In this document: piece by piece, positions 51,551 through 64,000 of the stretch
Position numbering within the stretch: the stretch's first letter is position 1
Layout of the letters: each line of letters opens with the position of its first letter
Assembly (NCBI GenBank): GCA_027574665.1
Contig: CM050655.1
Coordinates: forward strand, 10,535,170-10,599,169
Direction: 5' to 3'
DNA from: Rhynochetos jubatus
Taxonomy: Eukaryota; Chordata; Aves; Eurypygiformes; Rhynochetidae
Length of the DNA: 64,000 nucleotides
Program-made: the position numbers and the translations under genes
The notes under the pieces: generated by a model
The model's database searches: none
What the model was told of the DNA's origin: nothing
The model's input: the letters and a program-made list of their open reading frames with translations, nothing else

Positions 51551-52079
51551 GCGGGGGGCGCGGGGCTGCGCCCGCCGCCTCTCCCCTAACTTCGGTGACC
51601 GGGGGACGGCGCGGGGCATCGCGTCGAGGTCGGGGAGGGGGATGCCCCTTCCTCCTTCCACACGCTCGGGCCCGGGACACGATCCGCGTTTGAGGAGCGG
51701 AATGGAAATGGGAATTTTTACCCGGCGCTGGGGGCGAGGGTGTGGGGGAGAAGAGTGGTACAGCAAAACCGCTTCTTGTTTTGTTTTGTCCTAGCTTTCA
51801 ATGAAATCTAATTCATAGATTGGACATGCTCAGGCTCAGAAGACTAATTCATCCCCTAAAACAAACGCATCAGTGATTGCAGGCACCCAAACGTGGACAA
51901 GCGTCTCAATATGCCAAGGATCCAGAGAAAACAAATTCATTCAGGAGCCCGAAACGTAATTAAGCCTACTGCCAAGGAAATGAGTTGGGAGCAGGATGTT
52001 ACCAAGATTATTGAGTTGCTGGGGGGGCTGAGGCACGGGCCCGCTACAGCGGTGCATATATAGATTAATGCCAGCATTG

Positions 52080-52310
52080 GGGTATCAGGAAGGCAGAGCG
52101 ATTTCCTGGAGGTCGCCGTCTTGCGAGCGCAAGTCTAGTTCCAGAGCGCTGCGGCCGGATCCTGCTCCGGGAGGGGGGGCGACGCCAGGGCTCGGAGCCT
52201 CGGCGGGGAAGGAGGGGGCCACCGCCGGCTGAACCCCGGGAGCCTGGCCCCTGGGGGCTGCAGAGGGGCAAACGCCCGAGCGGTCCCTTTTCCCCGGCCG
52301 TTACACCGTG
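52080..52310. promoter_or_regulatory. Small CpG-rich island shore upstream of GRID1
   Basis: A second short CpG-dense block is separated from the main island by about 300 bases of ordinary sequence. It contains a near-palindrome, CTTGCGAGCGCAAG (52120-52133; six-base arms around AG). It could be an alternative or divergent promoter or simply an island shore. Confidence 0.4.
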
Positions 52311-52670
52311 TACGTTCAGCACACTTTTTATAGCCATCACCTCAACGTGCGCTGCCGAACGCTCCAGGTACTTGGCACTGCTCGCTGGCGGGAGGGATCG
52401 CTGCCATGGATTTTATTTAGTGTGGAAAACATGTTTCTCATGCAGAGCACAGTACGGCGAAAACCGCTTGATGCTAAGGAGCAGCGAATATGGATAAGCT
52501 TTACAGTGGCTGGGGAGGCAGGAGAGGGAGGGAACACTGTATAGATGGAGCAGAGTGAAAGGGAAGGAAGCCGAAATGGAAATGATAGGAACAAGAATCC
52601 CTGTTGATCCACATGCGTCCACAGCCTCCTATTCAGTGGTAGTTACAAGCACAGCTTTTCAACAGGGAAC

Positions 52671-52684
52671 GGGGGGGGGGGGGG
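52671..52684 (+). repeat. G14 homopolymer
   Basis: Fourteen G are followed by TGTGAGGGGG. It is a simple G-rich tract with quadruplex potential, 0.9 kb beyond the CpG island. Confidence 0.9.
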
Positions 52685-55600
52685 TGTGAGGGGGTAAGTA
52701 AAACAAGTTATACTCTTTAAAAATAAACCACTTGTTAACTACTCTTACTTACAGTCCTTGCCTTAAATATGCAGTTTCACACTGATCAATGCAGGATGAT
52801 ATATACCATACGCTGTATTTCATGTAATAAAAACACTTAATCCAGATAATTGGCTTCTAGGATAAAGATCAATAGAAATGTTCCTTATTTGACTACGTTA
52901 GCAAGTCAAAATTAATTCTAATTTACATTTCCTTCAAATCAATATGCACTTAGTGACTTACACAGGCTCTTTAAAAAGTTAAGCACCTATATTGACCACA
53001 GCCATATATATGTCAGTAACAAGTACATGTGTGGGAATTAGAGACAGGAGAAGTGTTACCACAGAACCAATCTCTGACTTCATATAGGAAAGGAGGTTAA
53101 ATTTATTTGTGTTTGAAGGGTGCTTCGGCGTCCTAGCCTGAAACCTGTAGAAATATACAGCTATTAACCCTGCGATTTATGCAGGCATCCAAACACCAGG
53201 CACTTCCATTCCAAGCACTCGGAGACGGCTTGCCTCTACTGAAGTTTGTACAGTGAGGTCTTGACCTCAGCTGGGATACCTCCGGCTGCTATTTTAATAA
53301 TAGTAACATAGTAATATAAAATATAAAAAATCTAAACCTAGGGAATTGGACAAGTTACAAAATTTCCTGTGAAATCCATGAGCAAACATTCTGCATGCAG
53401 AAAAGGATCCACTCCCAGCCAAGCGGGGGGAAAAAAGCCCAGGATACCTGTTGTAAAACAGACCAACTGAAACAGGCCCCAAAGAAGGGCGGAAGGCTAT
53501 TTGTCACAGCCAGAGGACAGCAACAAACAGGGAAAGAGCCTAGAAGAAATCTCAAATGCCTAAAACCTGATTTATAACATGCAAAGTACAAAAAGACCTA
53601 AATGGATCCACCACACCAAAGAGAAGTACTACAGCTTCACTAGTATCTGCAAGATGGAGAGCTGCAGCATCAAAACCTCACTGTGTCTGGTTTTAAACTT
53701 GATTTAAGTCAGGCTGCATTACCTTTACTTTCCCATTATCTGCGTTACCATTTCTTTCTTTCTCTTCCGCCCCCTATTTTGTTTGGGGTTTTTTTAATTT
53801 AATTTTTCTAACTTTGGCCTGGATTATGTTTTTCATAACACTTACTCCTTCCCCTATTATTTCCCTCCTTCCAAAAAAAGCTATCGAAGTTGCATTCCTA
53901 AGCACAGCATAAATAGGCGAGCTCATTTCAATTCAGCCATTCCTCGTTTGCCATCGGAAGAGCGCTGATGTTTTGCGGTGGGTGTACATTGTTTAGATGC
54001 AGCAGTCGGCACTAAAAGACTAATCCATTTCCCAACATTTTGCAAAATAAGAATGCTATAAGTGGCCATGGTATCCCATCATCATTGTGTAGGGGACAAC
54101 TCATTACACTTTACTGCATAAGGTACCGCTGGATTTACATTACCAATGGAAGAATGACATCTCAGTAGAAACATGCAAGGTAAATACCCCACTCAAGTGA
54201 CGGTCACTCTTCAGAGTCCAGCTCCGTGGCAACAGATGCAATTCTATGTACATCTCTAACAGCTCTATTACATTTGCAAACCATTGTGGTGATTTTAAGC
54301 TAACCTATCATGAGCTACTGCTGCTGTGCTTATTTCTGTTGTCAGAACAAACGTGGTATGAAACCTATACCGAATGGGTTTTGCTACCACAAGAGAATGG
54401 CTCGAGTAAGGCTCTGAAAACTAAACTGCAGCTAGAAACACAGAATATCCTAGAAAGGCGAACTGAAAGGCTCGTGCAGCGCCACGCTTGGAGCCTTGCG
54501 CCAGGGCTCTGTCTCCCTGCGCTGCCACAAGAACGAGGCACGTTTCGAAAGACATCACCAGAACTATGGCTACAGGATACGCCTGGGTCTGGCAAACCCC
54601 CGATGCTTACCCAGCATTTACAAAGCTGCTTCCTAAGCAGAAGCTCTGCAAGACCAGAACACGGAGACTTTTACCATATCATAGGCTACGTTCAGAGTAA
54701 ATGGAGTGCTTTAAAATTCAGCTTTTCTCCTCTCTTCTAACTTCCACACATTTATTATAGCTAAGCTGAGGCTTCTCCGTATAAAAATTGGGACAATCTT
54801 AAGTGCTTAAAACAGTGTGAGAAGCACTGGAGAGAAATTAACGGGTCTTGTTTGGGAAGGGGAAGAAGAGAAAAGACTCACGGTCTGAGTAGTTTAGACA
54901 GGGGAAATAAACTCCAAAGCTACCCCGAGAATTTGCTCAAGAATCTTTGTCAGGTGGTGATTCTCTAGTCCCACTGACAGCACAAATCCACAATGGCCCA
55001 CGCATTTACACCTAGCTAAGGTAAGAGCTAGCCACTAAAATATGTGCGTCTACGTGTGTACATGTGGCAATGGTGATTATTCCCTCTGAAAGGGAATGGA
55101 ATTCCTCCTCTCTATGCGTTATACATGTATAAAGATGCAGCAAGTATCTCTAATTGTTAGTTGCTCGTCTATGGAGTTGGAAGAATGAAACAGAAAACAA
55201 TCAAAAGGATTCTAATACACAACACAGTAATGCTCTCCCTCCTTCCCCAATAGCCAAGACGTCTACAGTTAACCCACACGAAATCAAATTTCATTGCATT
55301 AAAATGAGTAAGGCATTTAACAGCTCTGCTTCTCTTGGGAAATAGTAATGCAAAACCTCAAACCTGCTATACATTCCTAATTTTGCAGGTGTTTATGTTT
55401 GAAAAGACATTTGGTTGTCATTCTCCTGTGGTGACAGCCCAAGGTATCAGTTGCTTTATAGAAGCTTCCTTTAGTTTACTGAAACCTTTTCTCTTTCATG
55501 GTTCACAGTGCAGTATGATAATCTTCCAAGAGTAAATGGCCTACAGTCTCTCTGCAAGAAGAGGCTGCTGAATGATAGAGTTCTTCGCGGGACAGTTGAC

Positions 55601-58600
55601 ATTCTTGATTAATTTGTTGTGTGTCTACTGACCATCTGAAACTTTGCTCCAGTCAACACCTTATTTAGACTGACATGCTTTTTAAGTTGCCATGAAGAAG
55701 GCAAAGCACTATTATTTCCAGATTTTTACCTGATTTAATTCAACAGAGTACACATAGCCTAGATTTGATTTAATTCCTACTTATGTTTGCTTAATTCCAT
55801 CAGTTCAATATCTCTTGCATCTTGATAAGACTCATATTTACTTCCCTACTCCTCTCTTCCAACTGTGCCTTTTCACACCCTATTTTAATTTAATGGGCAT
55901 TTTCTTTACAATAGACAAGGGCCTATATAGGCTTTACCAGCCTCCCTCATTTTCATAGTTGCATAAATGCACTCTTAATGTAGTCTGAGGCAAGCTGTAT
56001 CAGTGTTGATAAATTTAATCTCTATCTTGGCATTTGTATTTAATAAACACGTTGATTCAGAAGAAACTCAAAAGGAATCTGTTTATTCACAACATTTTAA
56101 TACCACCAATATGTATTTTACGGAGAGCTCAAACACACAGGTGGCCAAAGGATCCTTTGTCATTACTATTTGGGATGCAAGTGTAACTCACAGATACGGG
56201 AAAAACCCTTTCTCCTTCACTCCTAAGCAAGGTCTTTGTCGTTATATCCACTGGACCCTGACTGGAAAAGGCTAAACTCTCTCTGTTTGTTTTCCTGAGC
56301 AGGGAACCTTTTGGTTTTTGGGGGTTTTTTTTAAGTAAGCAAGATAGATATAGTTGCCATCTTTATTACAGTACAGATGCATAAGGGTGTGAGCTCCCCA
56401 AGTAAAAATGTTTGTTATTTGTTCATAATTTAATAGCAACCATATCAAGATAATCTCTGAACTAACTTCACTGGCATTCATCTGCAGGGGGAAAAAATTG
56501 TACAAGGTTCTCCACCAAGCAGATAAAATCCTCTCCAAAGGAACTCCTGCTCCCAGATGTTAAGGCAGACAAGAGAGTAGAACTGATACTGCATCCATTG
56601 TCCAACTGGTTACAAGTTACTCAAAACCATCTCACGTCCCTCTTACTGTATCCACAGCATACATTCCAGCTCATGGGCTGCTCAGTGAGCTGCCCAGTAC
56701 AGATGATGAGACACTGCCAGGATACCTGTCTTCTGCCATCTCAGCAGTTCACAGAGACAGGCAGATCCAAAAGGAAAGCCAAAACAAGAACCCCCCCAAA
56801 TCTCACTACTTCTGTAGCCACCATAAATACATACTGACCAATCTCACACTTCCTTGGGTAGAAATAGGCCAAGAACATCACCCTCACTGTATAGATAATT
56901 CATGTTGAATACATTTCCCAGTACTCCCACTGTTATGAAACTTACCAACCCTTGACCTTAAGAATACATTCATGCTTTGTTAGAATTGCTTGCAACTGCA
57001 GGGTGGGTCTGTCAGCCAGAGGAAAAAGCAAGTTACTAGAAGTTAACCTGCAGTTCACTTCAGTTGGCTGAAGACTCTGGAAAAGTCATATTCATGCTAT
57101 TTCTCACTTTACCCATCTAGACAGTCACAAAACCAGTAAAGTAGCTGCTGCTGCGTGGTGAAGCAGACAACTAAAAAAAGTTTGAACACATACATTTGGT
57201 AAGTTCTGCCCTCCAGCCAAGACACAGTGTCAGATCTTGTGTTTGCTCCTACTTCACTGCGAACTCCACTGAGAAGTGACGTAAGCAGCAAGATTTTGCT
57301 ACAAGCCAGGCACTTGAACACTGCCCTTTGCTGCATCTCAGGCAAAGAAGAGGGACCTTTTCAATCACACTAACTCAGTTCTTTGCAATCACTAAATACT
57401 GATGCAGCTTGCATGAGCAGAGTCCTTTAAAAGCCTCACAATGGAAAGTACTCTAAGTGGAAAGTAATTTTACTTTTAAGAAAACCTGATCTTTCTCAAC
57501 AGACTGTTCCGAACCATATTATATTTAAAGACTGTCTCAGAAAGGGCCACTTCTCCCAGACGGTAAGGTCTCTCCTCTGACTTGCGGTGCTATGTCACGG
57601 AGTTTTGGGTTTGTTGGTTTTTTTTTATTTCAGTGTGGTTTTGCAGCATTGACTTTGCAGCCATTTGTACAAACAAGGGCATATTTGCCTTTCCAGTGAC
57701 TCCATTAGCATTAGTGGCAGTCACACGCCCAGAGCAGGAGAGAATATATTCTCCCAGGGATCTGTGCTGTCTTCAGGGAAAGGTTGCCAGTCATGGAGTT
57801 CATAATTCATACTCATGTTTCCAGGAAGGGATGAAATGAAGATTTTTATAACAGAAACATCAGCTTGACTCTCATTGTATACCTGACTTTAAAACTTATC
57901 CTAGCAAAGCCTTTGCTTATTGTATTTTTGTCTCTCAGTGGAAAGGGAAAAAAAGAAGTGAAAAATAAAATCAAGCCAACCAGTATGGTAAACTGTCACG
58001 GTATTTCTTCCATTTCCTACTCAGAAAAGGGGAGCCTTTTTTTTAAAGGCAGTGCAATCCAGCCGTTGGGAGCAGAGGGGCCATGATTCCTGGGCTCCAT
58101 TCCCACCACAGTCACCGATTCATTTCATGGCTAATTGAGTGGACTGTTGCATGAACATTGTATTCAGTTCTCAATTTAAGGGTGAACAAGAACATCAAGT
58201 TCCTTTCCGCATTTACTGCGCTCAGTCAGCTGCCCTACTTCTCTTGGAGGTGTAGGGGAAACACGGTAGGTTTCTTTCTGGCTGGTCCAACAGGCAATTT
58301 TAAGTAATTTCAAGTTTGTAAATCATACAGTGACTAGAAAAATTTTTCTCATATTTAGCATAATTTCCAACAGAAAATGTTTCGTGTGGTCCTTGGGACC
58401 AGCGCGTCACACATAGCTGAGTCTCAATGCAAACATTCAGTATTCAAGCTCCATTGCTGACATGAGTGACAGGACTTCAGCTGTCTAATGACTTTTCCTT
58501 TCAATTTTTTAACTGGGGGGAGGGGGACGACACCTTACATGGAGATGGATAGGAAGGAAAAGCTCTAGAGACAAGCCCACCCAAGCTGGTTATACTTACC

Positions 58601-60048
58601 TCTTAGTCACTTATTCAATTCTGCTACAGCAGGCACCTGAACTAGGTCTCCCACCTGAGAAAGGGGTGTCCTGCTGACTAGGTGTTGGGGAAGGAACAGG
58701 GGAAGAATACACACATCTTTTGAGAAAGAGAGAAAAAAAAACCCAAACCACCTTGAAATATTTCCATATGGCCTGGTGAGAAAGGCAGAGAAAAGAGAAA
58801 AGCACACTGCTTCCTTCCTACATCTAGGCTGTAGAGGTGTTTGTGTGTGCGAACGGAGTAGCAGCTCCCTAACCCAGGTTTCCCTCTCTCAAGATGTTTG
58901 TTCATGTCAGGTTGATTTTCTGTGAACATTTTATGCTGCTCCCTGAAAAGTAGCTATTTCCACGAACACTCCAGCCTATGAACACACCCAGACATTCACA
59001 ACCTTTCCAATGGTTTAAGTCACATAAGCCACGTCTTCATGGAGCCTCATCCCTTCACCCCCGATCCATTCCCATTTACACAGCCTCAGTCTAAGGCTGG
59101 TGTTAAAAACTTGAGCATATTATTATAGATACATTTGCAGTAGTCTTTGTAGCTTGGCCAGTGGAAATAGGAAACCCAGGACCACATGGCTTTGTAGCAT
59201 CCTACTTAGCATGATTTGGGTATTATTGCCCTAGTATATACATTTAAGCCACAGAAAAAAATATAAATTAGTTTAAGAGCTCCAAAACACTTCAGTTCCT
59301 AGTACACAACACCTGAAAGCACTGGAAACAATGACCTCTTTTTATGGATTCCTATTAGAAACGAACTTGAAACTATTAATCTTCACACCTGACTCACCAG
59401 TTCTGAGAGAAAGAATATAAAGAAGCCCAAACATTTTTTTTCTGGTCTTCTGACAAGTCAGAGATATTGCAGTAAAGGGTTTATGCAAAGGGCAGGGAGG
59501 ATAAAAACCAGGCGCCACTTTAAGTGTCCAGCACTCACTCCATGAGTCACAGTCCCTGTCACAGCACCCTTGTGAAACTTCACTGAGCAGTGTTTTCTAA
59601 ACCTTCCAAGTTCTCTGATGCCGTCATTATATCATTAAATACACGCTATCATGCTTCCATGCTAAACCGTGCTGCATTATTCAGCAATGTGTTATACTAC
59701 AGGTACATACTGCCTAGCTGAATGCAAGTCTGCAGTGGAAGTAGCTCTGTTTGCTGCAGTGCTGTATTATCACACATGACTATACCAGGCAACATTGATT
59801 TTTAAGCAATGGCATTGATTACAACTCTTATTTTAAAAATGCTGGCAGGATACAGCCCCTAGATAAGTACTTTAAGACCAAATTTGAATTGCATTTCCCA
59901 GCAGCTCTCCTTTCTTTATAGAGACTATATAATAGAATTACGAGTAATGCTACCGACTTCAACACATATTGAGGATTTACACCAGTATGGGTTCAGTAAT
60001 GTGAGCTTTTAGCACTTCACACCTGCACTACTATAATATGCTTTAGAA

Positions 60049-60080
60049 TTTTTTTTTTAAATGCAAAAATTTTTTTTTTT
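60049..60080 (+). repeat. Paired T homopolymers
   Basis: A T10 run (60049-60058) and a T11 run (60070-60080) are separated by AAATGCAAAAA. The spacer's A5 can pair with the flanking T runs. It is low-complexity sequence only. Confidence 0.8.
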
Positions 60081-61258
60081 CCTCTCACTGGCTAAGAAAG
60101 ATGCTTGTTTTCTTGAGAGATAATTTTATTACATTGAATTTGACCTTTTAGAGCATACTTAGGTAGGAATTTCTGCTCCCTGGAAACAGAGGCAGATTCT
60201 TCACATACTGCTCTGAGTCATGCAAGGGTCTACAGGCAAGTAAGCAAACCACTCTTGGAAGAACAATTTACATTAAATAAATTATACATGGTGGGGGGAC
60301 AGAAAAATCAACCTTGAAACCGAAGCATATCCTTACACCTATGTTTTAAAGAACATACTTGCAGGTATAAAATCATTACAGAGATTTCATGCTCCCAAGC
60401 AATCCTCCAGATTTATCGCCATCATATCATTACTTGACCAATTTCCCTGGAGTGCTGCTTCCTCCATTCCAAAAATAATTTTTAAATACCTCTCGAGATT
60501 TCTATGCAGATTGTGCTTTTGTTCTGATACCCTTAATGGCTTCCAAGTTGGTAAAAATCTCCTAGTTATCTTACTGCTCTGCTAACTTCATCCCAAGTTG
60601 CAAAGTGGGTTTCTTGCAATAATGCACAAGGACCATACTTTTACACTCTAGCTTCTTCCTGCCAGGAAGGCTGTTGAGTCCATCAATGCCTTCATCTGTG
60701 CTGGTCTACCTGCAGATCAACAAAACTTGTTACCCAAGTAGCTAAACACCCTTTTCCTCACACAGCTGGTGGAGAAAGCCCAAGAAGAGTCAGTCTTTAT
60801 CCTGCTTACCACAAACTCCTTGTTTCACTCTCAGGACTTAGAAACACCAGAAATATAAAACCCTAAGTACACAGTGACTTTTATGTCATGTGTTACAATA
60901 AGGCAAGATTCTGAGCCTTGTCTGGGGCATTACCTCTAAATTGTTATTAGTCACTTATGTTTTTGATGGGCTTACCATTATGGATGAACTCTATTTTACT
61001 TTCCTCACTGGTTTGTTCAGTGATCTTTGACTCTACCACCTGACTCAGCCTTATTAGGGCAGGTTTCCCTTTCAAGGGGCAGATTTACAGAGCCCAAAGA
61101 AATCCAGCAGAAACACTAACTGACGATGCATCCACTATTCAATCACCCCACATAGTTCCTATAATTTACTAAGTAAAATGCGTTTATGAGAGATGAGATA
61201 GCAGCATTTGCCACCATTAAGCCCTATTGTTTACTCCAAGCCTCTCTTTCCAACTTGC

Positions 61259-61285
61259 ATTCATGAATTTTCCCTTAATTAAGGG
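61259..61285. repeat. Two adjacent perfect palindromes
   Basis: ATTCATGAAT (61259-61268) and CCCTTAATTAAGGG (61272-61285) are each perfect palindromes, three bases apart. The TTAATTAA core suits paired homeodomain binding; function is not established. Confidence 0.6.
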
Positions 61286-64000
61286 CAAACCAGACTAAGA
61301 AATTAATAAAAGCCATAGCTGCTCCACCATCTTCATCTGTGTCAAGTGAATTAACAGGGCTTACAGAGAGGGGCACAGGAGGACCAGCAGCAAGTGCCAC
61401 AGTCCTCCTGAACCCTGAAAGCCTTCCGCATTTGATTTAGGAGCAGGCCACACAGCAGAGTGACTTGCCCTCCCCTCACCATGAGGCAAACCCAAAATCC
61501 CCACACAATAAGAGAAGGAGGTCAGACTGGCACAGTGAAATGATCATTTCTCCCCAGCTCCCTCAATTCACTGCCATGGTTGTTCAGAGCCTTCCTCCAC
61601 CCGGAGGAATGCAGTTGCTCGCAGCACTATTACAGCGCGAAGAGCTGCTGGACATCTTTGCTTCAGCCACTCAATCTTCTCCCACTGCTTTGTTGCCACC
61701 TACTTGGATTGTTTTTGAAAGCTCGGGAGTTCCTTTTACTGCAAACTAGCTACCAATGACCTCTGTGCTATATGCATAAAAGAAACTTCTTAATAAATAC
61801 ATTACAGACACCTTTTGGTGAACTTCTACCTCCCTCTAATTCCACAGTGAAGAGAAATGCTATTAAGTTAAGGAACATTATAACAAAACATATTCCTGCA
61901 AAACCATGCTTCTTGGTTGGCTTTATCACTTCACAGTTATATCTTCTCATCCATTTCAGAAAACAAACCTCGTGACTTTGGGTTTATGGGAGTAGAAAGG
62001 GGCAGTACTTGATTTAACAAACATTTTTTCCCCACGATTGTTTTTCTTTTCACCCCAGCATGCCTAAGACACCCAGCTCAACAAATTTTTGCTAATGCCT
62101 GATATATGTTAGGAATGAAGATTTTTGTTTTCTCTTCCCAGTTCAAAGTGAACATGGATATGGCCACATGGATTTTGGGTAATAATCTGGGATGAGTAAC
62201 TTCACATTATAGTTTGGGCTCAGTATTGTTTTCAGCAGCAGCATTTCTGGCTCCAGAAGATGAAGCCCTCCATCAATGACATTGTCCCTTTTCTTCTTGC
62301 CCACCCACCACATCACTGCCTGGCTACAACACCACATGAGCAGAAATAAAATCTATCAGGTCCTTCAAAGTCACAGACCATTTCTGATCATGCACTCATA
62401 TCTACCTGTGTGTCTAAACTCTGTCAAAACTGTGTGCGTGGTTCCTGCGTGAGAGCTGCTAACCCGGTACACAGGCACAGATCTGCAGTGCCTCTCGCTT
62501 TCAGTGGCCACAGCCTGTCTGTTCATCAGTGGTTGCCACCACATTTTATTGTGCTTTGGCAAATACGGTCTGGGAGGATGCATTTTAAAAACACAGTGAA
62601 TGATTTCTTCTATTTAGACTCCTAAATGCTGGAGCGAAGTTCTCACTGTCTGCAGTTAGGAGTGAATCATTTGATTCTCTGTGCACGGGATGAAAACATC
62701 CTTCTGTTGATGAAGGTGGCAACACACCAGCTCAAACGATTTTCCATTAGCACACAATCAAACTTTATATTGCTTATAGAGGGGAAACAGATTCAGGATA
62801 CTGTCTGGGTCTAAAAGAGACCCTTGAACACTGGTGAGGAAACGAAAACAAGAGGCAAGCAAATTTCTCATCTGTTGGTTTCTGTAACCTTGAGCTCATC
62901 TTGTTGCAACGTAGTGGAATAAATCTGTTCTGTGCATTTATGGATTTCATTTCAAGGCTGAACAAGAAAAAAACCATTTAAATAACCATAGTTGTACTAA
63001 GCTGATTCACTCTACGGTTTTACTAAAGTAATTAAAGATAGAATAATGCAATGAACAAAATTGAGTGAACACTTACTATTAAATCAATAGGTTCAAAGGA
63101 TCAGATCACTAAATTAATACTGCAACAGACAACCACATCAGCTCACAAGAATAAGCTTTCTAGCTCACAGGAAAAAGAATGAATTGCTTTGGATTAATGG
63201 TACACAGAAGGCCAGCACTAGCTTGTAGGTAGTTTCCATAAACCCCACTGGTGATGAGGAGCTCAGTATACTGTTTCAGATTTCAAGAGATAATAAAATA
63301 CAGGCAAGGAAACAAAGGCAGGTGGCCAGCAGCAGGTCTGACCTCAAGCTCAAGCCAAGAGAGGTTTCCTAACACTGGGGTGATATCCCCTGGTTTGTGA
63401 CAGCAACGTCACTTCCCACTTATCCTTCAGTTATCATATACTATTGCACAGTGTTAATTCTTCTTTTACAGTAACCAAAAGATGACCTTTAACAGTTGCT
63501 TTTCAGCTTTACTGCTTAGTCCTCAAAATCTACAAGATCCCTGAAGTGTTTACATTTCCTCTTAGGACGTTTTTTGATGTGGTCTGTCCGCACAGTCACT
63601 ACTGCAACATGTGGTTCTGCACCCAACAGAACTTGTCAAACTGCTTTATAAACTTACAGTTTATAAAACCGCCTTCTCTCAGCGGGATTATTTGTTTTGG
63701 CCTCTTTTCTCTACCTGCATGTCCACTGTAACGGAACTTAGTTTTTGTTGGGTTTTTTATATATTTTAAATTCTCGAAGAAGACGTGGGAAAGTGACTGA
63801 AACACACCCCTATACTGCAATCACCCAAGCCTTTCCCACTTCTTACAAAACTAGGCAGAAGATGCAGAGGCCTCGCTTTAGAAACAAGAGATAAACATTA
63901 AGAGCTCACCTTTCTAACGCCTTATTTCTTTGTCTCTAGCTCACACGGTAGCCAGAAAATCCTGGCCAGTTTGAAATACATTTCTCCAGGCTGACATCTT

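Larger units (their letters stand above)
47640..51770. promoter_or_regulatory. GRID1: CpG island covering the GRID1 promoter and first two coding exons
   Basis: Base composition changes sharply from AT-rich to very GC-rich and CpG-dense at about 47640 and returns to average at about 51770. The island spans the upstream region, exon 1, intron 1, exon 2 and the first about 670 bases of intron 2. CpG islands of this kind mark promoters of developmentally regulated neuronal genes. The boundaries are by eye; no observed/expected CpG value was computed. Confidence 0.9.
51771..64000. other. Region upstream of GRID1, no recognisable gene
   Basis: No recognisable protein-coding exon, RNA gene or intact transposon was found on either strand. 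The longest frames (164 codons + at 54246-54740; 94 codons + at 61465-61749) have no recognisable domain. It contains a CpG-rich shore (52080-52310), homopolymer runs, a palindrome pair (61259-61285) and a complex stretch at 53860-54240. Confidence 0.6.

Noticed and set aside
51003..51766. Long minus-strand frames (225 and 164 codons) upstream of exon 1
   Set aside because: They are stop-poor CpG-island translations without domain or splice support; they overlap the probable promoter.
54246..54740. 164-codon + strand open frame upstream of GRID1
   Set aside because: No recognisable domain, no splice framing and no related sequence known to me; consistent with chance.
61465..61749. 94-codon + strand open frame
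   Set aside because: It has an apparent start and length typical of random sequence and no recognisable family.
1..64000. A previously undescribed multi-gene system (defence, CRISPR-like or biosynthetic)
   Set aside because: The window is intronic and promoter DNA of a single vertebrate gene; no gene cluster or array is present.

Overview
This is vertebrate nuclear DNA, almost certainly from a bird. It is about 92% non-coding, with one 4 kb CpG island and two short coding exons with consensus splice sites. A degraded solo LTR near 3.6-4.6 kb carries sequence I recognise from endogenous retrovirus LTRs common in avian genomes. There is no operon structure, CRISPR array, tRNA, rRNA or complete intact gene.

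The one gene I can support is the 5' end of GRID1 (ionotropic glutamate receptor delta-1, GluD1) on the minus strand. Coding exon 1 (50749 down to 50670) encodes the signal peptide and the first mature residues. Coding exon 2 (48465 down to 48310) encodes the start of the amino-terminal domain. Intron 1 is about 2.2 kb and lies wholly inside the CpG island. Everything left of 48310 is the beginning of intron 2, which runs off the window; exon 3 is not present. GRID1 is known as a very large gene with long introns, so 48 kb of exon-free intron is expected. GluD1 is a postsynaptic receptor-like protein that organises synapses by binding cerebellins and neurexins.

Layout. 1-48309: intron 2, holding the solo LTR (about 3626-4574), simple repeats, and near its exon-proximal end an inverted pair of octamer (POU) motifs around a perfect 14-bp palindrome (47292-47340). 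About 47640-51770: CpG island covering exons 1 and 2, intron 1 and the promoter, with a CCG repeat, long G and C runs, a CACGTG E-box and a GC box. 51771-64000: DNA upstream of GRID1 with no recognisable gene, a small CpG-rich shore at about 52080-52310, and a few complex stretches that could be regulatory.

The most notable anomaly is a single extra base in coding exon 1 (within the G run at 50683-50685). It breaks the reading frame between the signal peptide and the conserved first strand of the receptor; as written, translation would stop after 51 residues inside exon 2. An assembly error is the likeliest cause, but this needs checking. I found no convincing novel biological system; the remaining findings are candidate regulatory or structural DNA features.
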